The translations under genes were made by a program, and so were the position numbers. Of a DNA stretch of 64,000 nt, positions 1 through 9,283 are shown in pieces. How positions within the stretch are numbered: position 1 is the first letter of the stretch; the number at the start of each line of letters is the position of its first letter. Origin of the DNA: Tenodera sinensis. Its lineage: Eukaryota; Arthropoda; Insecta; Mantodea; Mantidae. Where the stretch lies: NCBI GenBank assembly GCA_030765045.1, contig CM060974.1, positions 55,727,839-55,791,838 on the forward strand, in the 5' to 3' direction. The notes below the pieces were generated by a model. It ran no database searches. It was given only the letters and a program-made list of their open reading frames with translations, and was not told where the DNA came from.

Positions 1-1394
1 GCACCATATTTTTATGTTTTGGCGGTCACATCGCTCTCTCACAACCCCCAGAATGTCTGGAGGACCACACCTGTCGTTGGTTTACGGGTCTCACCGACCT
101 GACCGGGAGAGTTATCAAAATAAATTCACCGACCATATCCTCTGATTACCAATCAGAGGACGTATTACATGCCATGACAGGTCAGCATGTTAGGAATTAA
201 GATTTTATAGAGAAATTAGAGAAATGGAGAGGTTGGAAAAATAAAGACACCCTAGCCCTCAGGAACCCTAATAGCATCGGGGTCGGAAGAGAACAAGAGA
301 TGACCAAGTTAAGGTCAGATAGAAAAGCTACAGTGTGGAGCAAAACACCAGTAAGTGGAAGTAATGTTCTGCTCAGCTTGGGTACCTAGACGGAAACCCC
401 TGAGTCTAAGTATGTAATGTTAAACCCAACATTTGGCAACCAGTTGTTAAACATTTGACAATAGCTATTCCCTTTGTATCCATAATTAAATGTATAATGT
501 AACCATTTCTGCAAAGGTTTATTTCCAATAAAATGAAAAGCGAACAGTTTGTATGCCCATTGAATAGAGAAAATCATATGAGTATACAATATTTAAATTC
601 TATGGCTCTCAAACTAATAAGTTACAAACTGGAACAAGTCACTACCAAAATTGTGATCAACAAAATATTTTGCCAAATTTGTGTTGAATAAATCACAAAT
701 TATTTTGTAATTTGAATTCTTATTTAGTAAAATGTAAACTTTTTGTAAACTGCAAGACCCTCGAGAAAGAGTGCTTCATAATTTACTGCACTGCTATTAC
801 ATTTTTAATCCCTAGATTCCATATAATTATATGCTGAATTAAATAATAAAGAAGCATAATTTATTTTAAGTGCTTAACTTCCAACCAAACCTTCAAAACA
901 TTTTCCACATATAGTACATCCATTGTAACCTTTTCCCTTGTACTTTCATTAAAAAGTAATAAAGTTATGAAAGAGTAGCTACAGTAGATTTCTTTCATTC
1001 ACTAGTATTACTTAATTTTCCCTCTGAGTAAATTGTACATAAAGGAAAAAAAAAAATAAAAAATATACTATTTATGAGTAAAACAGTACATCTGGAAGCA
1101 TTAGGTAAGCAATTTCATTGTAATTCTACTCATGAACCACAATAATTTCTAATAAATTTAAATTACTAAATGTGGTGGTATGTGTGATGGGGGTGTTTGG
1201 TGGCTTGTATGGTCACATGTGTGATGTGGTGTCATAATGTGAGGTAGGGTGGGTGGAAGCATAATAAGTGAGGTGCAGTGTGATGACATGTGTAAGGTGG
1301 GGTGTCTGATGGCATGTGTGAAATATATCCCTAATTTCAGGCAGTTTCTCAAGGGGGAGAGCAAATAAGTTCTATCATCCAGCACATACTAGGA
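1..1394. other. AT-rich noncoding DNA, no gene seen
   Basis: No open frame of convincing length or composition occurs on either strand. The first 350 bases are less AT-rich and look like a fragment of a transcribed or repetitive element, but I cannot assign a family. The rest is AT-rich intergenic sequence. Confidence 0.5.
1170..1325. repeat. TG/GTG-rich simple-sequence tract
   Basis: The plus strand is strongly biased to G and T, with loosely repeated words such as ATGTGTGATG and GTGGTG. This is a degenerate simple repeat. It explains the His/Pro/Thr-rich short open frame on the opposite strand, which is not a gene. Confidence 0.6.
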
Positions 1395-1610
1395 AATTAT
1401 GTGGCCAGCACCATGTTTCCCCCGGCCCAAATGCTGGTACAGATCACTATCTACTGTAGCTCTTCAAATGCAACCTGAATGCTGAATGGGACCATTTCTA
1501 AACACGGAACAAAACAATCCACAATCTCATAGGTGGATTTGAACCCATGTGCATTCCAAGGCTGCAAACTGGAGCAACTTGCTCAAACCCACTGCACCAT
1601 GACACAGACA
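1395..1610 (-). mobile_element. tRNA-derived SINE-like element
   Basis: On the minus strand, bases 1604 to 1525 read like a tRNA. An A-box-like segment (TGGTGCAGTGGGTTTGAGC) is followed about 50 bases later by a B box (GGGTTCAAATCC). The sequence then runs into a non-tRNA body. This arrangement of a RNA polymerase III promoter is typical of tRNA-derived SINEs. The cloverleaf is imperfect and there is no credible anticodon stem, so a functional tRNA gene is unlikely. The boundaries are approximate because I saw no clear target duplication. Confidence 0.5.
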
Positions 1611-3279
1611 AAAATACTGAATATGTGCCCAGAAAATTATTTAGTTATAGGAAGAAAATGAACCAAAAGTATATTAAATGAGCAAAAAATAGAAAAGATG
1701 CATTCATCTGCATTATGAAAACTTAAAATCCTTAGCAATGAAAGGTCTTTATTCATACAGTCGTAGTGGCAAGAACTTAACACTTAAGAGGTTTGTATAA
1801 AAAGTATTAAAATAACTTTAAAATGTGCTGTAACATTTAACCACAAGAAAAACATTCACAATCAATACAAAATTGAATGTTTTTCCATAGTCTTTGCTCA
1901 TTAAAAGGAAGAAAATTCTAATTCAACAACAGACATCTAAAGTGTTGATTTTTACACAAAAAATGTAAAAATGTACAGCTTGTTAAAGCACACAATTTAT
2001 GTAATTTTTTTTTTTTGAGTGAACCATTTCGTAGTTATTCCTTGTTATTTGTGTGAGTTATGGGATATGTATATATAATACATATTGGTAGAACATGCAT
2101 CTCAACTAGGGAATATCCCATAGGATTGTTACATACATAACTAACATTGTAAGATATCCCCTGCATTTACTGGATGTGAGGAAATGTTGTCTGTGATGCT
2201 TCGGATTACTATGAGGGTTCCTGAACAGGTATACAGAGAAAAACCTTTCATAGAAGCAGCTTCTTGTGTGTTTATGTGCGGAGTCTTTGAAACCAGAGTA
2301 GCAGGTGTGCAGTAAATTGATATAATGCAGCAATTTTAAAAGGATATCAACTAAAATTCCCTTTCCCAAATTAACATTTAAGTTATGGCATCTTTTAATT
2401 TCTGAATTTTAAAGGTTTATGGAAGCGGCGTTTTAAGTATCTTCATTTCAGAAGGTATTTTGTATAACCAGTAAACTCTAAGACATAGACAAAACAAGAA
2501 ATTACACAAATAATGTAATAGACCTTAAAACACAGTTTCTTTCAAATAACGTTCTCTGAGATATTTCCGTGTTATCGGAGATAACTATTTGCACTGCTTT
2601 TTATTTTTGAAAGTGTTTTTGACATTTATCACAATGTTATGGAATAGTGGTGTCAATCGTGGCCCCGAGTGACAATACCATAGAGAGAGCAAGTCGCCGT
2701 GCCCTGGGCATAGCGGGCCAGTCCGTTAGAAACCAGTTCAGTGCAGTTTTCCGTGTGATGAAGGCAGAGCAATGGCTGCGTCCGAGAGCACAGACACGAG
2801 ACATTTGGATTCGCATGTTTTGAATGGGAAAACAATTCCTCTGTAAAGTTGTGGTAGTAGTATTCAGTACCTAATACGCAGCCAGTATCCTGCATTAAAA
2901 ATACAACACACAAAGTCATTATGAATTAGATAAAGTACATAATACAGCAGTTCAGCTGGAGCTGATAGAAGTACAGTGTGAGTCGCCTGCATGAGAAATA
3001 TGACAACTCATGCTCAGACGCACTGATCGAATTCTACCGGTAACTTCACAATAGGCGTTTCCCAAATTTGATTCCCAACGCAGCAAAAAGTATGGCACTG
3101 TCTGGCAGTACCTACCTTTTTGAACAGTGTTTCACTATAATGCAGCTCCTGAAAACTCGCCACAGAAACAGACTCTCGGATAGCAATTTGGCATCCAGTC
3201 TTAGAATCTGTCTTTGTAAGCCAAATTTTGAAAAGTGTGTGAATTGAAAAATATGCCAAGTGACTGATCCTACAAATGT
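1611..3279. other. AT-rich noncoding DNA, no gene seen
   Basis: Apart from poly(T) and AT-rich stretches, I see no conserved coding motif, RNA gene or clear mobile-element end here. Open frames of up to 100 codons lack recognisable domains. Confidence 0.5.
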
Positions 3280-3515
3280 GCAACATGTGGAATAAACGAT
3301 GGGAACTACCAAACATTCAAACAGTAATACCTGAGTATCCTCGAAAAACAGCAGTTGCAACCTTCAGGTTGATCACAGGACATGAGTGTCTGGCAAAACA
3401 TTTAAACAGAATTGGGATATATTCTTCATCACTCTGTTCTCTATGTGATCTGCAAGAGGAAATGGATCGAGACCACCTTCAAATATGCCCGGCCGCTTCT
3501 AGTGTGAGCAATGAG
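3280..3515 (+). pseudogene. 3' fragment of an RNase H-bearing LINE (C-terminal CCHC region)
   Basis: The translation contains KRWELPNIQTVIPEYPRKTA and a CSLC...HLQIC zinc motif. These match almost residue for residue the C-terminal end of the LINE protein encoded at 62013-63725. Only the region after the RNase H domain survives, so this is a 5'-truncated fragment. The frame leaves homology near 3510 and runs into unrelated sequence. It has no coding function. Confidence 0.8.
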
Positions 3516-3749
3516 TTCTATAGAGAGCGTAGCTACAAATCTTCTATGATTAACAGTAGAGGTGGTTAGGTTAAATGACAATGTGTTCAGGTGTGGGGAA
3601 ACATTCCTAAAATCTCCCTTATTTTAAACTTGGAGACCTGGCAACTCTGGAGTTAAGGTTAATTTGTTCTGTAACCAAGTTGGTGCAGTATGAGTGGTAA
3701 CTGTTCCAGTTCTATCAGTGTGACAAGAATTCCATACCTGTATAATCTC
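3516..3749. other. Unassigned sequence between two LINE fragments
   Basis: This stretch separates two overlapping copies of the same LINE 3' end. It shows no homology I can recognise elsewhere in the window. It could be an insertion or the edge of a local duplication. Confidence 0.4.
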
Positions 3750-3930
3750 CCAGAATTGGGATATATTCTTCACCACTCTGTCCTCTATGTGATCTGCAAG
3801 AGGAAATGGATCGAGACCACCTTTAAATATGCCCAGTCACTTCTAGTGCCCCATCCGTCAGTGAAAAATATTGGAGAGAAAGAGGATTAATGACTTCATT
3901 GTCAGAAATCCAGCATTAGCTAACAACAAC
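3750..3930 (+). pseudogene. Second 3' LINE fragment with CAA-type tail
   Basis: This piece repeats the CCHC-encoding region of the preceding fragment and continues to the LINE 3' end. It finishes in GCATTAGCTAACAACAACA, the same terminus found at the 3' end of the element at 62013-63725. The reading frame is disrupted. The shared end defines the 3' terminus of this LINE family. Confidence 0.8.
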
Positions 3931-4706
3931 ATAGTCTCCCAGCAAACCAAAATAGATGCAAATGTTAGTTACATGTTATATCCTATTAGTGAGGCCTTAG
4001 GTAGTCATTCCTGACCAGAGGTGCCCATTCCCCCAAAGGATATGGTGCATTCCCCCCCAAAACAATCACACTGCCCCCAATTTTTACTGAGATCTCATTT
4101 TTAGCTATTTTCTTTATTTTTATGCAGGTGTAGAGCTTAACAAATTGATTTGCCTAATAAGTATCATAGAAGCAGCACTGATACCAGTACACAATAAATG
4201 CTCAGATAACTGAAAACTTACAAATAATAAAATATCATAGTACACTGAACAAAAAATTAGTGGAACATATATTTAAACCAAAGTCAGAAACAAAATAGGT
4301 AGTTAAGCAATGTAACTTTTCACAGTCAGATGTTATGTTTTGAAGTATTGTTTAAAACTACAAAGGAATTCTCTTAAACATTTGTTAGCTATTGTCTGAA
4401 TAAATCAGTGAAGGTTGAAAAATCTGTGGAAATCAAAGTGAGTGCACTTCAATTTATTCACCTATTACATTCTAAAAACAGGTTTTAACAGCAATCTATG
4501 GTAGAAAATTAAATTTGTGTTTTCTGAAGCAGTACAGAGGAATGAAACATCTGTCACAAAAGCAGTTATGTGAATTGAAAATGGCCATTCCACCTACTTT
4601 GCTTCCAGGATTCTTCATGTCAGCCCTTGTGTCATCCATAGGGCTTGAGAAAATACACAGAGGCAGTTGGGCTAGAGGCACAACAGAAAGGAATAAGAAT
4701 ATAAAA
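3931..4706. other. AT-rich noncoding DNA, no gene seen
   Basis: I see no coding motif or RNA gene. The words CACTGAACAAAAAATTAGTGGAACA near 4253 vaguely recall mariner/Tc1 termini, but no partner inverted repeat or transposase is visible. Confidence 0.4.
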
Positions 4707-5610
4707 AATCTGATGTGTTGCACTCACATGACTTTCTCTACTCTTGCACTAACCATTCTAACAAACTCTTATTCCTATATCTCCATGTTAGTTAAGATAA
4801 ACATTCTTACAAATTATCTTATTGCTTATTTCCTTGTAGGTGCAAGGGAGATATTAGAATACAGCAGGCTTTGTGCGACAGTCAAATCTTTTTAACCTTT
4901 GAGATTCCGTTCTCTTTGCATGATTAACATATAAAAAAATGAACAACGTTGTTGCATTTTGCTAAAGTTCTGTTTTCTGAAACTCCCACACATAACAAGG
5001 AATATCTCCGAAATGGTTCATCCTACAAGAAATTTTATTGAGACATAAATTGTGTATTTTAGCAAGATCTATAGTTTTTGTACAGCAAGATTTTGTCTAT
5101 CTCTAACGGTTTACCAGTTATGCAAAATTTGTCCAGAGTAAATACGACTACATGAGCTATAGCCAGAAAATTCAAGATATACATTTCATTTGTCATAAAA
5201 ATATCTCAAACATGTGACATTTTAATCAAAATCGTTAGAGCCATTTTCAAGAAAATCAAAATTTTCCAAAAAATTTCCATGTAAAGGGTAGTTTAGGGTG
5301 GGGCTGTTTTCTTCAAAATCTTCGTGTCGCATCCTTGAAAGACATTAAACTTAAGTACCAACTTTGGTTTCTAACCGACTTTTCGTTTTTGAGTTATGCT
5401 GCCCACAGACTGACAGACTGACAGACTGACAGACTGACAGACACACAGACACACAGACACACAGACACACACACAGACCTTTTTCTAAAAATGCTTTTTT
5501 TGGATTCAGGAGGCCTCAAAACATGTATTTCCGGTGAAATCTCGACATCGAATTTTTGGGTGGAATACAATACTTCCCTTACTTACCAGTAGAGAAAGTA
5601 AAAAGGTATA
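4707..5610 (+). repeat. Dispersed repeat related to the 5S rDNA spacer
   Basis: From GATGTGTTGCACTCACATGA to AGTAGAGAAAGTAAAA this segment aligns along its length with the spacer repeat seen in every 5S unit (for example 10574-11435 and, more distantly, 9868-10573). Shared landmarks in the same order are GATAGTCAAATC, TCTCTTTGCA, AACAAGGA, TTTGTCTATCTC, ATCGTTAGAGC, TTTTCAAGAAAA, AGGGTAGTTTAG, TTATGCTG.CCACAGAC and AAATCTCGAC. No open frame is conserved, so it is a noncoding mobile or satellite-like repeat of unknown class. It lies outside the array, so the family is dispersed. Confidence 0.8.
5403..5480. repeat. (ACAGACTG)n / (ACAGACAC)n microsatellite
   Basis: Perfect ACAGACTG-type octamers are followed by ACAGACAC units inside the dispersed repeat. 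The spacer copies keep only a short ACACAGACACAC remnant at the matching position, so the tract expanded in this copy. Confidence 0.9.
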
Positions 5611-6198
5611 GCCGGCTCCAAATGCTTTCCAATGGGTGAGAGGTGTTGAAGGGAAGCACAAGGAGAATTTTCTTATTGAGTAGTTGAGCCTGTCCTGGGA
5701 CTGAGTTATTCTATGTATTTATTTACATTTGCATGCAGTCATCTAAGGTGAGCCAATCAGGGTAGTTTCTATTGAGGAAACAAGAAAGGAAATAGTTTGT
5801 CCTATATTGATACTGTCCAAACAAAATAAATCTGCACAACGTTCCCCCAGGCTTTTAAAGGAACTGACATTAACATTTTGTGGTAGCCCTTTTGTTCCAG
5901 AAACATTTTTAACCAATGTTTTTAAAAAGATAATGAGTATAATAAATTTTTCATTTACTAATGATGATAATAACAATAACAAATAATATGGTAAGCATAA
6001 CACTGGGCTATTTCATGAAAAATTACATAGCAAAAGGGGTTCATTTAGTTTTGGGTGTACAGTTTCTCTATTGACAAATTCTTGTTCTTCTTGATCTTCT
6101 CGCTAGTGTTGCATTAAGTAAGAGTTTCTATGTGCTGATATGAGATAACACTTGTGCCCAATGTTCTATAAATAGATGTTTTAGTTTAGGGTCACATT
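5611..6198. other. Noncoding DNA, no gene seen
   Basis: No recognisable coding, RNA or mobile-element feature. Short minus-strand open frames here are AT-rich and have no identifiable domain. Confidence 0.4.
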
Positions 6199-6210
6199 TT
6201 CAGCATTGAC

Positions 6211-6431
6211 ATTGTTGTTGTAGTGTTTAACGCCCGCTTTTACTACTACCGCACCACAGGCGGTGACACTGATGATACATGGAATGAAGATGGAGCACCG
6301 GTGGAATGAGATGCCGGGGGAAACCGAAGCGCCCGGAGAAAACCCGCCCTGAAGCCGCTTCGTCCACCACGAATACCACATGCGGGTCCCTGGGATCAAA
6401 CCCGGGCCGCCTAGGTGGTAGGCGAGCGCAC
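6211..6431 (-). mobile_element. 5'-truncated tRNA-derived SINE with 12-bp target duplication
   Basis: The 221-bp insert is flanked by exact copies of TTCAGCATTGAC at 6199-6210 and 6432-6443. On the minus strand it starts inside a tRNA-like head (GTGCGCTCGCC, then the B box GGGTTTGATCCC). It continues through a GC-rich body containing GGCGGGTTTTCTCCGGGCG and ends in CACTACAACAACAAT. The missing first half of the A box shows 5' truncation. The CAA-rich tail resembles the 3' ends of the RNase H-bearing LINEs in this window, which suggests, without proving, that such a LINE mobilised it. Confidence 0.85.
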
Positions 6432-6443
6432 TTCAGCATTGAC

Positions 6444-6710
6444 CATCTGCATAGCGCAGTTGTTAGTGCACTTACCCGGGTTCAATCCCCGGTACCAGGA
6501 TGGGGATTTTATACCCTCTGGGAAGTCTGGCATGGAGTGCACTCAGCCTCGTTAGGTCCCAGGGGGACCAATTGAGGAGCTAATTGATGGAGAAGTAGCG
6601 GCCCCGGGTCAAGAAGGCTGTATAAGTGTCCAGAAGTGCTCAGGGCCTTGACCTCGTCCAATCCACCAATACTGAACCCCTCCAGTGACACCTGTGGTGA
6701 GCAAAGGTGG
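6444..6710 (+). mobile_element. Second tRNA-derived SINE-like element
   Basis: It begins with a tRNA-like head. TAGCGCAGTTGTTAGTGCAC matches an A box, and GGGTTCAATCCCC matches a B box about 30 bases later. A non-tRNA body follows. The spacing between the boxes is short for a real tRNA, and the anticodon arm is missing or reduced. The neighbouring SINE is inserted at or just before its 5' end. The 3' boundary is uncertain. Confidence 0.6.
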
Positions 6711-6965
6711 AAAGTGCAGTGGCTGGGTGGCAAGACTGGGCTTTTCATGGGCTGTTGTGGTAAGGATTTGTTTTCAGCATTATTATTGCTTACCCTGGCA
6801 CATATTTTGTGTGGTGCATTACACCTTTACTGACAGTTTTTTGTACTATAGAGAGTTGGGAGAGAACTGTAACAAGGAGAAAAACAATAATATGCTTTCA
6901 CAGGCACTGCAGTAATTTGCAGCTTATTTTTGTAAATTAAAAAACTGCACAATATTCTAATTTTT

Positions 6966-9262
6966 ATGTGTACAAATGTCAGTCAACATCACACGAATCT
7001 GTATTGGAACTTCAAAACAGCAGATTGGAATAAATACAAAACTGAACTGAAAAATAAATTTAAAGAACAAACAAACTTGCAGCTGCATGACCAACCAGAT
7101 CATGTGAACAAAAATGTGTGTAAAGTCATCCTAGAAACAGCAAAAACATGTACTCCTTGTGGAAGAATAACAAGTTTCAAACCCTTTTTGAGCTCCCAGT
7201 TACAAGAACTGAAATAGCAAAGGGATATAGCTAGAAATACAGTTGAACAAACGAAAAACATTAGATACACAAATATGGCAATAGAAATGTGCCTCACCAA
7301 AAAAAGAAATTAATACAGCTAAGTACAATGACTTTAATGATTTCTTAGGAAAAATGGATTATAGGATAGATAGTAACAAAGACAATAAGTTCATAAAGAA
7401 AGGTCAAGAACCAGAAAGAAAAAATAGTATAGCTATTATACATAACAATAAAAGATTAACAAATGATGCAGTCATAGCTGAAACATTTAATAAATCTTAT
7501 GCTAATTCACATAAAGTAACAAGAAATAATAAAAATGAACATAAACAATTTAAGAAAGATTTGAAACCAGAAAGAGAATGTGATCCTAACACTAAACACA
7601 ATATCTTGTTTCAAAATTTTAATATGCAAGAACTGAACATTGCAATTAATGTTATTATTTATTTATGCCAACAAGCTTACTGCTGGTGTTTTTAAACACA
7701 GAAGCATTTTGTGGACAATGTTTAAGAGGTTGAATCAGAAACTGAAAAATTCAATCCCATAGCCAGGATTTGAACCACGGATCTTCCGCATATCAAGCGA
7801 CTGCTCTAACCATTAAGCTACCAGTATGACATTAAATTCTCCAGCTGTTTCATACTCTTTCCTGGTTAACCACAAGGGAATCTTACATCAGAGATAAATA
7901 CTCCAAGGACAACTTACTTGCAATTAATAATCTAAAACTCAAATAGTCTCCTGGACCAGATCACATACATCCAGAGTTCATAAAAAAACCTTGGAAAAAC
8001 AGCAAACTAACAACTACTAAAACTCTACAATCTATCCTGGAAAACCACTGTACCTGCCAAATGGCAAAAAACAATAATTGTTCCACTTTTGAAGAAAGAT
8101 AAAACAGCTATAGGAATAAAAAGTTTAGATACTTTGTTGCTACCATATGTGGAAGGAATATATCAAAATACAAAGAAGTACACTATGGCTTACCACAATG
8201 CGCCATAGTGAGCACAACATCCTTTTAATATATTTCTTAACAATCTGCCACAACAAATACAAGAATCAGGCATGAAGTTTGCACTATTTGCCGATGACTG
8301 TGTAATGTGGACTTCAAAATCAAAAAACAGAAGTACAGAACTAGAAAAAACCATGCAACAATCCTTAACCACCCTACAAAAGTGGACCAAAGAAAATTCA
8401 ATGAATGTTAATACAATATCAAACTACATAATCTTTTCACTAAGCAAACAGCCACTAAAAATAAAAGTAAACTTTGATGGTCAACAACTACTGGAAACAA
8501 AGGAAGCAAAGTATTTGGGAGTTATATTCGATACCAAACTTACATGGGCCAAACAAATGGAAAATGTAATACTAAGAGCAGAAAGGTGCCTTTCACTGTT
8601 AAAACATCTAACAGGAGTCAAGTGGGGATGTTCCAGAGCAACTCTTAACATGACACAAACCTACACCAATACCAGCTATGGAAATACTAACCAACCAATA
8701 TCTCATTGAATATGAAATAGAAAAAGCAGCTCTTATTCAACACAAATAGTTGACCAGACTCCCATTCAATTCATGGAACAAGACAAATTTTACACATACA
8801 CTAAAGACTCAGCAGAGCTTTCTTTCCAAAATTCAAGGCATCAAAAAGAATGTACACCCTCCTAATTCAAAGGAAATCTTCATATATAAAGTCAATCTGA
8901 AACAAACATTAGACATCATATATCATTTTCACCTGACAGAAGAAGTTAAGAAAAGAGATACTCCAACTAGTTCTAAAATTATTGGCATTAGAGACAATCC
9001 ATACTAGATTTCCAGAACATGAATGACTCCATATTTATACTGATTGATCGTTGATATCAAACCAACATGGAGCAGGTGCTGGAGTCACATGTCACCTCTT
9101 TTCCTATTACAAATCTTTAAGTTATGGAACTACTAACTTTGATGGAGAAATTGAAGCAATTCAAATGGCCCTACAAAATCTTTTGTATAGAATTTCACAT
9201 TTTCAACAAGCAGTTATTCTCTCAGATTCCAGGGCAGCAATTATAGCAATTACTTCCAAGTA
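6966..9262 (+). mobile_element. Decayed RNase H-bearing LINE (I-like), truncated at both ends
   Basis: Fragments of one LINE polyprotein occur in order. There is an endonuclease-RT linker (near 7010, WNFKTADWNKYK) and a segment with MDYRIDSNK (7354). SPGPDHIHPEF lies near 7950 and the RT catalytic block LFADDCVMW near 8285. EAKYLGVIFDTKLTW follows near 8510, then the start of RNase H (GEIEAIQ, ILSDSRAAI) up to 9262. Stops and frameshifts break the frame repeatedly. The protein closely matches the one at 62013-63725. A SINE interrupts it at 7651-7917. The 3' end, including the last RNase H motif and CCHC, is missing where the 5S array begins. Confidence 0.85.
7651..7917 (-). mobile_element. 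tRNA-like SINE inserted in LINE, 11-bp target duplication
   Basis: TTGCAATTAAT flanks the insert at 7640-7650 and 7918-7928. Removing the 267 bp plus one duplicate restores the LINE reading through IAINNLKLK. On the minus strand the insert contains an A box (TAGCTTAATGGTTAGAGCA), a B box (GGTTCAAATCC) and a tail ending GGCATAAATAAATAATAAC. The tRNA-like part lies about 100 bases from the insert's 5' end. That is unusual for a simple tRNA-headed SINE and suggests a composite element. Confidence 0.85.
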
Positions 9263-9283
9263 ATTATAGCAATTACTTCCAGG
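9239..9283. repeat. 24-bp tandem duplication at the LINE/5S-array junction
   Basis: TTATAGCAATTACTTCCA occurs at 9241-9258 and again 24 bases downstream. The first copy is LINE RNase H coding sequence. The second runs straight into 5S spacer sequence (CCAGGGCATATT), so the duplication sits on the breakpoint that starts the array. Confidence 0.85.

Noticed and set aside
1..350. Possible conserved gene fragment at the window start
   Set aside because: No open frame of significant length and no motif I can name. I left it as unassigned noncoding DNA.
4250..4285. Possible Tc1/mariner terminus (CACTGAACAAAAAATTAG)
   Set aside because: No matching inverted repeat, TA duplication or transposase fragment was found nearby.
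7745..7830. Possible functional tRNA gene on the minus strand
   Set aside because: A and B boxes are present but the fold is imperfect, and the segment sits inside a 267-bp insert with an 11-bp target duplication. It is a SINE.
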